From assembly GCF_001421565.1 (NCBI RefSeq), contig NZ_LMKQ01000001.1:1983651-2047650 (forward strand): 64,000 bases of DNA, in the 5' to 3' direction. The notes beneath the pieces are model-generated. The model had not been told where the DNA came from, did not search any database, and saw nothing but the letters and a program-made list of their open reading frames with translations. This document shows positions 37,278-46,799 of this stretch, piece by piece. Position 1 is the first letter of the stretch, and every line of letters begins with the position of its first letter. Origin of the DNA: Agromyces sp. Leaf222. Lineage in GTDB: Bacteria > Actinomycetota > Actinomycetes > Actinomycetales > Microbacteriaceae. The translations under genes were made by a program, and so were the position numbers.

Positions 37278-38039
37278 ATGTCCGGGCATTCCAAGTGGGC
37301 GACGACCAAGCACAAGAAGGCGATCATCGACTCGCGCCGTGCCAAGTCGTTCGCGAAGCTCATCAAGAACATCGAGGTCGCCGCCAAGATGGGCGGGGCC
37401 GACCTCTCGGGCAACCCGACGCTCGTCGACGCCGTGCAGAAGGCGAAGAAGACCTCGGTGCCCAACGACAACATCGATCGGGCCATCAAGCGCGGCGCAG
37501 GACTCACCGGTGAGTCCATCGACTACGCGACGATCATGTACGAGGGCTACGGCCCCAACGGCGTCGCCCTGCTCGTCGAGTGCCTCACCGACAACAAGAA
37601 CCGTGCCGCCGCCGAGGTGCGCACGCTCATGAGCCGCAACGGCGGCACCATGGCCGACCCCGGTTCCGTCGCCTACAACTTCGCACGCAAGGGCGTCATC
37701 GTCGTGGCCAAGTCCGACGGCCTGACCGAAGACGACGTGCTCGGCGCGGTGCTCGACGCGGGCGCCGAAGAGGTCACCGACGAGGGCGAGACCTTCGAGG
37801 TCATCACCGAGGCATCCGACATGGTCGCTGCCCGCACCGCGCTGCAGGAGGCCGGCATCGACTACGACTCGGCCGACGCGGCGTTCGTGCCGTCGCTCAA
37901 GGTCGAGATCGACGCCGAGACCGCTCGCAAGGTGTTCCGCCTCATCGACGCGCTCGAAGACAGCGACGACGTGCAGAACATCTACAGCAACTTCGACCTC
38001 TCGGCCGAGGTCCAGGCCGAGCTCGAGTCGGAGGAGTAG
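37278..38039 (+). CDS. yebC: YebC/PmpR/TACO1 family protein
   Basis: A 253-residue protein with the characteristic start [15 protein letters not shown] and three-domain TACO1 architecture; acidic C-terminus. Family members were described as transcription regulators; recent work links them to translation of polyproline stretches, like EF-P. ATG 37278 (CAGGAGACGC upstream) is chosen because the upstream 17 codons are not conserved. It precedes ruvC by 10 nt, the standard actinobacterial yebC-ruvCAB order. Confidence 0.95.
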   Translation: MSGHSKWATTKHKKAIIDSRRAKSFAKLIKNIEVAAKMGGADLSGNPTLVDAVQKAKKTSVPNDNIDRAIKRGAGLTGESIDYATIMYEGYGPNGVALLVECLTDNKNRAAAEVRTLMSRNGGTMADPGSVAYNFARKGVIVVAKSDGLTEDDVLGAVLDAGAEEVTDEGETFEVITEASDMVAARTALQEAGIDYDSADAAFVPSLKVEIDAETARKVFRLIDALEDSDDVQNIYSNFDLSAEVQAELESEE

Positions 38040-38049
38040 GCCGATCGCC

Positions 38050-38661
38050 GTGCGGGTGCTCGGCATCGACCCGGGGCTCACCAGATGCGGAGTGGGCGTG
38101 GTCGATGTCGAGCCCAACCGCACGGCTCGCCTCGTCGACGTCGTCGTGCTGCGCACGCCCGCCGACCTCGACACGCCCAACCGGCTCGTGCGCATCGCCG
38201 AAGGACTCGAGGCGATCCTCGACGAGCATCGCCCGCAGGCGGTGGCACTCGAGCGCGTGTTCGCCCGGAGCGACGTGTCGACCATCATGGGCACGGCCCA
38301 GATCTCCGGCGTGGCGATGCTGCTCGCCGCGCGGCGCCGACTGCCGGTGGCGCTGCACACCCCGAGCGAGGTGAAGGCAGCGATCACGGGCTACGGGCGC
38401 GCCGACAAGGCGCAGGTCGGAGCCATGGTCGCCCGGATCCTCGGCCTCGACGCCGTGCCGAAGCCCGCCGATGCCGCCGACGCACTCGCGCTGGCGATCT
38501 GTCACGCGTGGCGTACCGGCGGGCTCCAGGGTGCCGCCGTCATCGACGCAGCCGATCCGGATGCCGCGGCGCGCAGCGCCCTCACGCCCGCGCAACGCGC
38601 ATGGCTCGCCGCCGAGCGCTCCGCCGCCGTGTCGGGGGCGGCCCGTAGGGTGAAGGAGTGA
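38050..38661 (+). CDS. ruvC: Crossover junction endodeoxyribonuclease RuvC
   Basis: Holliday-junction resolvase, RNase H fold. It has 203 residues; catalytic acids are Asp7 (LGIDPGL), Glu in ALERVF (~67) and the DAADALALA motif (~140). The C-terminal ~40 residues are a variable tail. GTG 38050 is the family start. Its stop overlaps ruvA by GTGA, so RuvC and RuvAB are co-produced for branch migration and resolution. Confidence 0.96.
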   Translation: MRVLGIDPGLTRCGVGVVDVEPNRTARLVDVVVLRTPADLDTPNRLVRIAEGLEAILDEHRPQAVALERVFARSDVSTIMGTAQISGVAMLLAARRRLPVALHTPSEVKAAITGYGRADKAQVGAMVARILGLDAVPKPADAADALALAICHAWRTGGLQGAAVIDAADPDAAARSALTPAQRAWLAAERSAAVSGAARRVKE

Positions 38662-39281
38662 TCTCCTCCCTCCGCGGGCCAGTGCTCGTCGCTGCCGGTA
38701 CCTCGCTCGTGATCGACGTCGGCGGAGTCGGCATGCACGTGAACACGACGCCCGCGCTCGCGCTCGAGGCTCGCGTCGGTCACGAGCTGTTCGTGCACAC
38801 GACGCTCATCGTCCGCGAAGACGCGCTGACGCTGTTCGGATTCGGCACGCGTGACGAGCTCGACGTGTTCGAACTGCTCATCGGGGTCACCGGCGTGGGT
38901 CCGCGTTCTGCGCTCGGCGTGCTCTCGGCGTTGTCGCCGTCGCAGGTCGCCACGGCCATCGCCGCCGACGACGATGCCGCGTTCCGCAAGGTCACGGGCA
39001 TCGGCCCGAAGACCGCGAAGCTCATCACCGTCTCGCTGGCGGGCAAGCTCGTCGCGCCGAACGCCGTCGACGTGCCCGTCGTGGCGGGGGCGTCGCGAGG
39101 TGTGGTCGACAGCGTGCTGGCGGCGCTCACCGGTCTCGGGTGGACCGAACGTGCGGCCGTCGAGGCCGTCGACGAGGTGATGGCCGAGGCCTCTGCCGCC
39201 GACGCGGCCTCGATCCCGGCCGTGCTCCGCCTCTCGCTCGCCCGGCTCGGCCCGGCGCAGACCGTCGGGCGGTCGCGATGA
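38658..39281 (+). CDS. ruvA: Holliday junction DNA helicase subunit RuvA
   Basis: Tetrameric junction-binding protein guiding RuvB. It has 207 residues: N-terminal OB fold ([14 protein letters not shown], ~1-63), helix-hairpin-helix domain with [12 protein letters not shown] and [10 protein letters not shown] (~80-125), and a C-terminal RuvB-binding three-helix domain (~155-200) containing [13 protein letters not shown]. It overlaps both neighbours by four bases (GTGA and ATGA). Confidence 0.96.
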   Translation: MISSLRGPVLVAAGTSLVIDVGGVGMHVNTTPALALEARVGHELFVHTTLIVREDALTLFGFGTRDELDVFELLIGVTGVGPRSALGVLSALSPSQVATAIAADDDAAFRKVTGIGPKTAKLITVSLAGKLVAPNAVDVPVVAGASRGVVDSVLAALTGLGWTERAAVEAVDEVMAEASAADAASIPAVLRLSLARLGPAQTVGRSR

Positions 39282-40318
39282 GCGACGCCGTCGGCGGCGA
39301 CGTCGACCTCACCGACCCCGTGCTCGCCTCCGAGGCAGAGCTGGCCTTCGAGGGCGCACTTCGTCCACGCAGTCTCGCCGAGTTCGTCGGCCAGACTCGC
39401 GTGCGCGGGCAACTGCAGCTGCTGCTCACCGCGGCGACGCTGCAGCAGCGCACGCCCGACCACATCCTCCTGGCCGGCCCTCCCGGGCTCGGCAAGACGA
39501 CGCTCGCCATGATCGTCGCCCACGAGAGCGGTCGGCCGCTGCGCATGTCGAGCGGCCCCGCGATCCAGCACGCCGGCGACCTGGCCGCGATCCTCAGCTC
39601 GCTGGTTCCGGGCGAGGTGCTCTTCATCGACGAGATCCACCGCATGGCCCGCTCCGCCGAAGAGATGCTCTACCTCGCCATGGAGGACTTCCGCATCGAC
39701 ATCATGGTCGGCAAGGGCGCCGGCGCGACCTCCGTGCCGCTCGACCTCTCGCCGTTCACCCTCGTCGGAGCCACGACGCGGGCGGGCCTGCTCCCGAACC
39801 CGCTGCGCGACCGCTTCGGCTTCACGGCTCACCTCGAGTTCTACGACGACGCCGAGCTCGAACAGGTCCTCGCGCGCGCCGCCCCCATGCTCGGGCTCGA
39901 CGTCGACCACGATGCGCTCGTCGAGATCTCCGGCCGCTGCCGGGGCACGCCCCGAATCGCGAACCGGCTGCTTCGACGCGTCCGCGACTACGCGCTCGTG
40001 CACACCGGCCGCGCCGACCTCGCCACCGTCGAGGCGGCGCTCGACCTCTACGACGTCGACGCCCTCGGACTCGATCGGCTCGACCGAGCGGTCATGCAGA
40101 CGATCCTCACGAGGTTCGGCGGCGGGCCCGTCGGCTTGAACACCCTCGCGGTGTCGGTCGGCGAGGAGTCCGAGACCATCGAGGCGGTCGTCGAACCCTT
40201 CCTGGTGCGCATCGGCCTGATCACGCGCACCCCTCGCGGCCGTGTCGCCACCCCCGAGGCATGGCGGCATTTCGGCCTCTCGCAGGGCGGCACGGCGCTT
40301 CCGATCGATGACCTATAA
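39278..40318 (+). CDS. ruvB: Holliday junction DNA helicase motor RuvB
   Basis: AAA+ ATPase that drives branch migration with RuvA. It has 346 residues from ATG 39278, which overlaps the ruvA stop (ATGA); upstream in-frame sequence is ruvA antisense-frame noise. Walker [10 protein letters not shown] (~64), Walker B FIDEIHR (~115), sensor 1 GATTRAG, and the C-terminal winged helix with [15 protein letters not shown]. The sequence of its last codons also forms the promoter of the next operon. Confidence 0.97.
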   Translation: MSDAVGGDVDLTDPVLASEAELAFEGALRPRSLAEFVGQTRVRGQLQLLLTAATLQQRTPDHILLAGPPGLGKTTLAMIVAHESGRPLRMSSGPAIQHAGDLAAILSSLVPGEVLFIDEIHRMARSAEEMLYLAMEDFRIDIMVGKGAGATSVPLDLSPFTLVGATTRAGLLPNPLRDRFGFTAHLEFYDDAELEQVLARAAPMLGLDVDHDALVEISGRCRGTPRIANRLLRRVRDYALVHTGRADLATVEAALDLYDVDALGLDRLDRAVMQTILTRFGGGPVGLNTLAVSVGEESETIEAVVEPFLVRIGLITRTPRGRVATPEAWRHFGLSQGGTALPIDDL

Positions 40319-40319
40319 T
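40314..40319 (+). promoter_or_regulatory. TATAAT -10 of yajC-secD-secF, inside the ruvB stop
   Basis: A consensus TATAAT spans the ruvB stop codon TAA (40316-40318). The leader to yajC is ~65 nt. No clear -35. Confidence 0.6.
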
Positions 40320-40390
40320 CCAATGAGGCTTCGTCCTCGCCGCCGTCGACTTCGTGCGGTACGCCGCACTCCGGAAGGTCCTACCCCCTC

Positions 40391-40786
40391 ATGACGCTCG
40401 ATCCGTTCACTATCATCATGCTCGCCGTCCTGGCGGTGCTGATCTTCTTCATGTTCCGCAACTCGCGCAAGCGTCAGGCCGAAGCGCAGAAGCTGCAGTC
40501 GAAGGTCCAGCCCGGCGCACGCGTCATGACGAACTTCGGCGTCTACGGCACCATCGTCTCGATCGACGAAGAAGAGAACCAGGTGCAGCTCGAGGTCTCG
40601 CCCGGCACGGTCCTGACCGTGCACCGCCAGACCGTCGCGCGCGTGGTCGAGCCCGCCGTCACCGACGACGAGACCGCGGCTCCCGAAGCGCTCGAGCGCG
40701 AGCCCGAGTTCGGTGAGCGCGACGAGGCGCACACCACCGAGACCCCCGGCGACACGACTCCCGACGTCAAGAAGTCGGACGACTAA
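40391..40786 (+). CDS. yajC: Preprotein translocase accessory subunit YajC
   Basis: Single-span membrane protein associated with SecDF. It has 131 residues; the helix is at ~6-22 (TIIMLAVLAVLIFFMFR), then the conserved GARVMTNFGVYGTIVSID domain to ~90 and an acidic disordered tail ending VKKSDD. It is 65 nt before secD in the same operon. Confidence 0.93.
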   Translation: MTLDPFTIIMLAVLAVLIFFMFRNSRKRQAEAQKLQSKVQPGARVMTNFGVYGTIVSIDEEENQVQLEVSPGTVLTVHRQTVARVVEPAVTDDETAAPEALEREPEFGERDEAHTTETPGDTTPDVKKSDD

Positions 40787-40851
40787 CCCCCACCTTCCGA
40801 GGAACGGCCCACGTCGATTCGGCGTGGGCTCCTGCAAAGAAAGCAGAACCT

Positions 40852-42585
40852 GTGGCTGCACCCTCCAAGCGGTCGTCGCGTCCGGCGTCCGTTCGCAAGG
40901 CTTGGCGATCGCTCACCTGGCTCGGTGTCATCATCGTCGGCCTCTTCGCCATCAACGCTGCCGGCGTCATCTGGGGCGGTGGTTCCTGGACGCCCAAGCT
41001 CGCGCTCGACCTCGAGGGCGGCACGCAGATCATCCTCGAGCCTCAGCTCGAGAGCGGCCAGACCGCGACGCAAGAGCAGCTCGACCAGGCGGTGGCGATC
41101 ATCCGCCAGCGCGTCGACGCCTCGGGCGTCGCCGAGCCCGAGATCAACACCGAGGGGTCGAACGTCGTCGTTCGCATCCCGGGTGAGCTCGACGACCAGA
41201 CGCGTGCGCGCATCGAGTCGTCGGCGAAGCTCGAGCTCCGTGCGGTGCTGCTGTCCGACGCCGCGACGAACCAGCAGATCAGCCCGACCGACGACCCGGC
41301 GGCGACCGATCCTGCCGAGGAGCTCTCGTCGACGCCGACCGCGGTTCCGACCGACGGCAGCGACCCGGCGTGGGTGACCCCCGCGTTGCAAGAGGAGTTC
41401 GACACCTTCGACTGCTCGACGCTCGACGATGCCGCGACGAACGTCGCACCTGCAGACGAGCCCCTCGTCACCTGCGACCAGAGCCGCACCGTCAAGTACC
41501 TGCTCGGCCCGGTCGAGGCGAGCGGCGAGAACATCGTCGACGCGACCAACGGCCAGGTGCAGACCCAGACCGGTGCGAGCACCGGAACGTGGGCCGTCAA
41601 CATCCAGTTCGACGATCAGGGCACGAAGGACTTCGCGTCGGTCAGCACGCGGCTCTTCGGCCTCTCGGGCCAGACCCCGCGCGACCAGTTCGCGTTCGTG
41701 CTCGACGGAGCGGTGCTCACCGCCCCGTCGATGAACGGCGCGATCACCGACGGTCGCCCGCAGATCACCGGCAGCTTCACGCAGGAGTCCTCGAAGGCCC
41801 TCGCCGACCAGCTCAAGTTCGGCGCGCTGCCGCTGAGCTTCAGCGTGCAGTCCTCAGAGACGATCTCGCCGACGCTGGGTTCATCGCAGCTGCAGGCGGG
41901 TCTGCTCGCGGGCCTCATCGGCCTGATCCTCGTCGTGATCTACACGCTGTTCCAATACCGGGCGCTCGGCTCGGTCACGATCGCGTCGCTCGTGATCGCC
42001 GGTGTCATCACCTACCTGATGATCACGATCCTGTCGTGGCGCGAGGGATACCGTCTCTCGCTGGCCGGTATCGCGGGTCTGATCGTCGCGATCGGATTCA
42101 CGGCGGACTCGTTCATCGTGTACTTCGAGCGCGTGCGTGACGAGCTCCGCGACGGCCGCCCCCTCGTTGGCGCCGTCGAGGCCGGATGGAAGCGCGCGTT
42201 CCGCACGGTGCTCGCATCGAAGGGCGTGAACCTCCTCGCGGCGGTCGTGCTCTTCGTGCTCGCGGTCGGCAGCGTCAAGGGCTTCGCCTACACCCTCGGT
42301 CTGACGACGATCATCGACGTCGTCGTGGTGATCCTGTTCACCCACCCGATGCTGCAGCTGCTCGCGCAGACGAAGTTCTTCTCGAGCGGCAACCCGTGGT
42401 CGGGCCTCGACCCGACCGCCCTCGGCGCCGTCTACCGAGGTCGCGCGGAGTTCCGCAAGCCGGTCGCCGTGCCCGCGGGCAAGGTGGCGTCCAGTTCGAA
42501 GGAAGCACAGCGACGTCAGACCATCGCGGAGCGCAAGGCGCACGCGACGTCGGGCGCAGGTTCGAGTGAAGGCAAGGAGTCCTGA
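40852..42585 (+). CDS. secD: Protein translocase subunit SecD
   Basis: RND-related Sec accessory subunit that uses the proton gradient to complete export. It has 577 residues: TM1 at ~22-42, the DLEGGTQIILE motif, the large periplasmic P1 domain (~50-335) with an acidic/Thr-rich insert near 145-185, and TM2-6 (~340-510) with the conserved ADSFIVYFERVRDE charge motif. GTG 40852 follows AAGAAAGCAG. It ends at TGATG, sharing one base with secF. Confidence 0.96.
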   Translation: MAAPSKRSSRPASVRKAWRSLTWLGVIIVGLFAINAAGVIWGGGSWTPKLALDLEGGTQIILEPQLESGQTATQEQLDQAVAIIRQRVDASGVAEPEINTEGSNVVVRIPGELDDQTRARIESSAKLELRAVLLSDAATNQQISPTDDPAATDPAEELSSTPTAVPTDGSDPAWVTPALQEEFDTFDCSTLDDAATNVAPADEPLVTCDQSRTVKYLLGPVEASGENIVDATNGQVQTQTGASTGTWAVNIQFDDQGTKDFASVSTRLFGLSGQTPRDQFAFVLDGAVLTAPSMNGAITDGRPQITGSFTQESSKALADQLKFGALPLSFSVQSSETISPTLGSSQLQAGLLAGLIGLILVVIYTLFQYRALGSVTIASLVIAGVITYLMITILSWREGYRLSLAGIAGLIVAIGFTADSFIVYFERVRDELRDGRPLVGAVEAGWKRAFRTVLASKGVNLLAAVVLFVLAVGSVKGFAYTLGLTTIIDVVVVILFTHPMLQLLAQTKFFSSGNPWSGLDPTALGAVYRGRAEFRKPVAVPAGKVASSSKEAQRRQTIAERKAHATSGAGSSEGKES

Positions 42586-43604
42586 TGGCGAGCCGTCTGA
42601 CCACATTCGGTAACGACCTCTACACGGGCAAGCGCTCGTTCAACTTCGTCGGCGGCCGCAAGAAGTGGTACATCATCGCCGCGGTGCTGATCGTGCTCTC
42701 GATCCTGGTGCCCGCGGTTCGCGGCGTGCAGTTCAGCATCGAGTTCCGCGGTGGTTCGCAGTTCCAGATCGCGGATGTCGCGAACCCCGATCCCGAGATC
42801 GCCCAAGAGGCCGTCGCCGAAGTGGTGCCCGAGGCGACGACGATCGTGCAGGTGGTCGGCGCAGACGGCATCCGCGTGCAGACCGACCAGCTCGAACAGG
42901 CCGACTCCCTCGCGGTGAGCAAGGCCCTGGCCGAGGCCTACGACGTGCCCGAGTCCGAGGTGACGTCGTCGTTCATCGGCCCGAGCTGGGGAGCGGATGT
43001 CACCAGGCAGGCGCTCGTCGGTCTCGGCGCGTTCCTGTTGCTCGCGGGCATCATCATGGCGATCTACTTCCGTACCTGGAAGATGTCGCTCGCGGCGATC
43101 CTCGCGCTCATCGCCGACCTCGTGGTCACCGTCGGCCTCTACGCGGCCGTCGGCTTCGAGATCAGCCCGGCGGCGACCATCGGTATCCTCACGATCCTCA
43201 GCTACTCGCTGTACGACACGGTCGTGGTCTTCGACAAGATCCGTGAGAACACCGAGCAGGACGGCAGCGAGTCGCGTCGCACGTTCGCCGAGTCGGTCAA
43301 CCTCGCGGTGAATCAGACCCTCGTGCGCTCCATCAACACGAGCGTCGTCGCGGCCCTGCCAGTGGCCTCGATTCTCTTCATCGGTGCAGGCGCGCTCGGC
43401 GCCGACACGCTGCGCGACATCTCGCTCGCGCTGCTCATCGGCATCCTCGTCGGCACCTGGTCGACGGTGTTCCTCGCCGCTCCGCTCTACTCGCAGTTGC
43501 GCGAGAGCGAGCCGGTGATCCGCCGGCACGACCAGAAGGTCCTCAAGGATCGCGAACGGGCCGGCGAAACGGCCGGTTCAGAGGCGGAGCCCGCGAACGC
43601 GTGA
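42585..43604 (+). CDS. secF: Protein translocase subunit SecF
   Basis: Partner of SecD. It has 339 residues: TM1 (~30-48), the short periplasmic domain with FRGGSQFQIAD (~55), and TM2-6 from ~140 with the SYSLYDTVVVFDKIREN and NQTLVRSINTS motifs. The ATG overlaps the secD stop by one base (TGATG). The last ~35 residues are charged. No terminator is seen before rel, but rel has its own leader. Confidence 0.96.
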   Translation: MASRLTTFGNDLYTGKRSFNFVGGRKKWYIIAAVLIVLSILVPAVRGVQFSIEFRGGSQFQIADVANPDPEIAQEAVAEVVPEATTIVQVVGADGIRVQTDQLEQADSLAVSKALAEAYDVPESEVTSSFIGPSWGADVTRQALVGLGAFLLLAGIIMAIYFRTWKMSLAAILALIADLVVTVGLYAAVGFEISPAATIGILTILSYSLYDTVVVFDKIRENTEQDGSESRRTFAESVNLAVNQTLVRSINTSVVAALPVASILFIGAGALGADTLRDISLALLIGILVGTWSTVFLAAPLYSQLRESEPVIRRHDQKVLKDRERAGETAGSEAEPANA

Positions 43605-43675
43605 TGTCCGCCCTCGGCGAGATCGGCATGTGCATGCCTCCGGAGCGACGATAATTGAGTTCCGGAGGTGTGCGC

Positions 43676-45934
43676 ATGACTGAGACTGGGGTCAACTCGA
43701 CCGCATCGCTGCGTCGGCTCGTGCCGCGCATCTTCTCGAAGGCCACGCCCTCGGGCGCAGTCGACACGCTGCTCCGCACGGTGCGCATGCACCATCCGAA
43801 GGCCGATCTCGCGCTCGTCGAACGGGCGTACACGGTCGCGGAGCGCGCGCACGAGGGGCAGAAGCGCAAGAGCGGCGAGCCGTACATCACGCATCCCGTC
43901 GCGGTGGCGCAGATCCTCGCGGATCTCGGCATCGGCTCGAAGACGGTCGCCGCCGCGCTCCTGCACGACACCGTCGAAGACACGGCGTACACGCTCGACC
44001 AGGTCCGTGCCGATTTCGGCGACGAGATCGCGATGCTCGTCGATGGCGTCACCAAGCTCGACAAGGTCAAGTACGGGGACTCGACGCAGGCCGAGACCGT
44101 CCGCAAGATGATCGTCGCGATGTCCAAGGACATCCGCGTACTCATCATCAAACTCGCCGACCGTCTGCACAACGCGCGCACCTGGGGCTTCGTGCCTGCG
44201 GCATCCGCGACCCGCAAGGCAACCGAGACGCTCGAGATCTACGCGCCGCTCGCGCACCGACTGGGGATCCAGACGATCAAGTGGGAACTCGAAGACCTCT
44301 CGTTCGCGGTGCTCTACCCGAAGCTCTACGCCGAGATCGAGAGCCTCGTCAAGCAGCGCACGCCCCAGCGCGAGGAGTTCGTGCAGCAGGTCATCGACCT
44401 CGTGAACGACGACCTCAAGAGCGCTCGCATCCGCGGCAAGGTGGCGGGCCGGCCCAAGCAGTACTACTCGATCTACCAGAAGATGATCGTGCGAGGCCGT
44501 GACTTCGACGAGATCTACGACCTGGTCGGCATCCGGGTGCTCGTGAACTCCGTTCGCGACTGCTACGCCGTGCTCGGCTCGATCCACGCCCGGTGGACCC
44601 CGGTGCCCGGTCGCTTCAAGGACTACATCGCGACGCCGAAGTTCAACCTCTACCAGTCGCTGCACACGACCGTCATCGGGCCGAAGGGCCGGCCGGTCGA
44701 GATCCAGATCCGAACGCACGACATGCACCAGCGTGCCGAGTACGGCGTCGCGGCGCACTGGAAGTACAAGGAGCGGATGGCCACCGGCAGCCGCACCGAC
44801 TCCGCGAGCACGAGCGCGAACGAGACCGACATGGCGTGGCTCGCGCACATCTCCGACTGGCAGGCCGAGACCGCCGACCCTGGGGAGTTCCTCGACTCGC
44901 TGCGATACGAGATCGGTGCGAAGGAGGTCTACGTCTTCACGCCGAAGGGGCGCGTGATCGGGCTCCCATCGGGCGCGACGCCCGTCGACTTCGCGTACGC
45001 CGTGCACACCGAGGTCGGGCATCGCACGATGGGCGCCAAGGTCAACGGACGTCTCGTTCCGCTCGAGAGCACGCTCGCGAGCGGCGACGTCGTCGAGGTC
45101 TTCACCTCGAAGAACCCCGACTCCGGTCCGAGCCAGGACTGGCTCGGCTTCGTCAAGAGCCCCCGCGCGCGGAACAAGATCCGTCAGTGGTTCACGAAGG
45201 AACGACGCGACGAGGCCATCGAGCAGGGGCGCGACGCGATCGCCAGGGCCATGCGCAAGCAGAACCTGCCGCTGCAGAAGCTGATGAGCCAGGACTCCTT
45301 CGCCGAGGTGGCCGCGCAACTCCGCTACGACGACGTCTCGGCGCTGTACGCCGCGGTGGGCGAGGGCCACGTTTCGACGCAATCCGTGCTCGAGAAGGTC
45401 GTCGCACTGGTTCGCGATGCCCAAGAGGGCGATGAACCCGAGCTCCCGATCCCCACGCGCTCGCGCACCGCGCAGCGGCACTCGGACTCCGGCGTGCTCG
45501 TGCGTGGCGCTCCCGACATCCTCGTGAAGCTCGCCAGATGCTGCACCCCGGTGCCCGGCGATGCCATTGTGGGCTTCATCACGCGCGGGTCGGGCGTCTC
45601 GGTGCACCAGTCGACGTGCCACAACGTGCAGTCGCTCATGCGCGAGCCCGAACGCATGATCGACGTCGAATGGGCGCCGAGCTCGAAGAGCGTGTTCCTC
45701 GTGCAGATCCAGATCGAGGCGCTCGATCGTGCCGGGCTCCTCTCCGACGTGACGCGAGTGCTCTCGGAGCATCACGTGAACATCCTCTCGGCGAGCGTGT
45801 CCACGTCGACCGACCGGTTGGCGCTCAGTCGCTTCGTCTTCGAGATGGGCGACACCACCCACCTCGACCGGGTGCTCAATGCGGTTCGCCGCATCGATGC
45901 GGTCTACGACGTCTACCGCGTCAGCGACGGCTGA
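43676..45934 (+). CDS. rel: Bifunctional (p)ppGpp synthetase/hydrolase Rel
   Basis: Makes and degrades (p)ppGpp in the stringent response. It has 752 residues: HD hydrolase domain with LLHDTVEDT (~105), synthetase domain with GRPKQYYSIYQKM, EIYDLVGIRV and RFKDYIATPKFN (~260-330), TGS (~415-475), zinc-finger/helical region, and C-terminal ACT (~680-750). Both catalytic halves look intact, as in actinobacterial Rel. ATG 43676 has GGAGGT 6 nt upstream; an ATG seven codons earlier would bury that site. A palindrome lies in its leader region. Confidence 0.97.
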   Translation: MTETGVNSTASLRRLVPRIFSKATPSGAVDTLLRTVRMHHPKADLALVERAYTVAERAHEGQKRKSGEPYITHPVAVAQILADLGIGSKTVAAALLHDTVEDTAYTLDQVRADFGDEIAMLVDGVTKLDKVKYGDSTQAETVRKMIVAMSKDIRVLIIKLADRLHNARTWGFVPAASATRKATETLEIYAPLAHRLGIQTIKWELEDLSFAVLYPKLYAEIESLVKQRTPQREEFVQQVIDLVNDDLKSARIRGKVAGRPKQYYSIYQKMIVRGRDFDEIYDLVGIRVLVNSVRDCYAVLGSIHARWTPVPGRFKDYIATPKFNLYQSLHTTVIGPKGRPVEIQIRTHDMHQRAEYGVAAHWKYKERMATGSRTDSASTSANETDMAWLAHISDWQAETADPGEFLDSLRYEIGAKEVYVFTPKGRVIGLPSGATPVDFAYAVHTEVGHRTMGAKVNGRLVPLESTLASGDVVEVFTSKNPDSGPSQDWLGFVKSPRARNKIRQWFTKERRDEAIEQGRDAIARAMRKQNLPLQKLMSQDSFAEVAAQLRYDDVSALYAAVGEGHVSTQSVLEKVVALVRDAQEGDEPELPIPTRSRTAQRHSDSGVLVRGAPDILVKLARCCTPVPGDAIVGFITRGSGVSVHQSTCHNVQSLMREPERMIDVEWAPSSKSVFLVQIQIEALDRAGLLSDVTRVLSEHHVNILSASVSTSTDRLALSRFVFEMGDTTHLDRVLNAVRRIDAVYDVYRVSDG

Positions 45935-45974
45935 GCTCCGAGACATCCGCGCGTCGGGCGCCTGGCTCATCGGT

Positions 45975-46577
45975 TCATGCCGGGCCGTGTTGGCCGTCCC
46001 GACTCGCCCGCGACGCAGGTCGGCGCCCGCAGACAACCGCCGCGCGGTCGAGCCTTGCGGATGCGCGTGCCTTGTGCGGCAACCGGGACGTTGCTTCGAG
46101 CTTCAGGCGAACCGCCCGCTCGAGTGCATGGTGTTCGTCGAGCAATGAGGCCACCACCTCGACCGTCTCGTCATCGGTCACGGAGGTGTCGCGCAGCAGG
46201 TCGAACGAGGTTCGTACGAGTGAGGTGCACCTGACGCCGTCGAACGAGACCACCTCGGAGTCGTCGATGCGGACCTCGCGAACCGTGAGCGCCGGATCGG
46301 CGATCATCGAGATGCGCGCGTCGATCGGAACGCAGAACTGGGCAGTGCGCGGTGGCGCAACGCGTGCCCCGTGCACCCAGGCGGCCGACATCCGTTCGAT
46401 GACGAGTGCCCGCGGGGCGCTGTGCGCGACGACGAGGGCGCGGAACGCCGGTACGTCGGGTTCGTCGATCGGGGCCCAGGCTCCGGCGATCGCGACGAGG
46501 TCGCCGTCGATCCTGGCGGCGCAGAGCTCGGCGATCGAGAAGTCATCGGTACCGAGCACGGAGGAGAGTTTCGCCAT
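45975..46577 (-). CDS. AbiEi-like orphan protein, function unknown
   Basis: A 200-residue protein that I cannot name firmly. The middle part (REVRIDDSEVVSFDGVRC then TSLVRTSFDLLRD) resembles the later domain of AbiEi-type antitoxin or DUF559-linked proteins, where conserved T-S-L-R-T-A-x-D-L precedes a helical end. The N-terminal winged-helix of AbiEi is missing, as is a toxin gene. The C-terminal ~30 residues are basic and variable. ATG 46577 is chosen; ATG 46586 adds three residues. Base composition matches its neighbours, so recent transfer is not evident. Confidence 0.55.
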   Translation of the reverse strand: MAKLSSVLGTDDFSIAELCAARIDGDLVAIAGAWAPIDEPDVPAFRALVVAHSAPRALVIERMSAAWVHGARVAPPRTAQFCVPIDARISMIADPALTVREVRIDDSEVVSFDGVRCTSLVRTSFDLLRDTSVTDDETVEVVASLLDEHHALERAVRLKLEATSRLPHKARASARLDRAAVVCGRRPASRASRDGQHGPA

Positions 46578-46734
46578 GCTCCCCATGATCGCGTCAGCGG
46601 TGGCGCCGATTCAGGGCGCGGGCCCGATTGTGGAGAACTCGGGATGCCGGCGCATCTCCGAGGACGCCTGCAAGCCCGCCCGGTTCGTGAACGTCGCGAG
46701 CCGAGAACGCGGCCGACGCCGAGCCGGAGACGAC

Positions 46735-46782
46735 GATGGCCCCCGGCAACGACACCCGCAGGTGTCACGGCCGAGGGCCATC
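46735..46782 (-). terminator. Terminator after the DUF349 gene
   Basis: Outer stem GATGGCCC / GGGCCATC and inner stem around GACACC / GGTGTC, 17 nt after the DUF349 stop when read on minus. The gap 46578-46799 holds only this hairpin and the upstream region of the orphan gene. Confidence 0.7.
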
Positions 46783-46799
46783 ACGAATCGTGGAGTCGA

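Noticed and set aside
43487..46036. An 849-codon open frame opposite rel
   Set aside because: Antisense shadow of rel with no recognisable domain or start signal.
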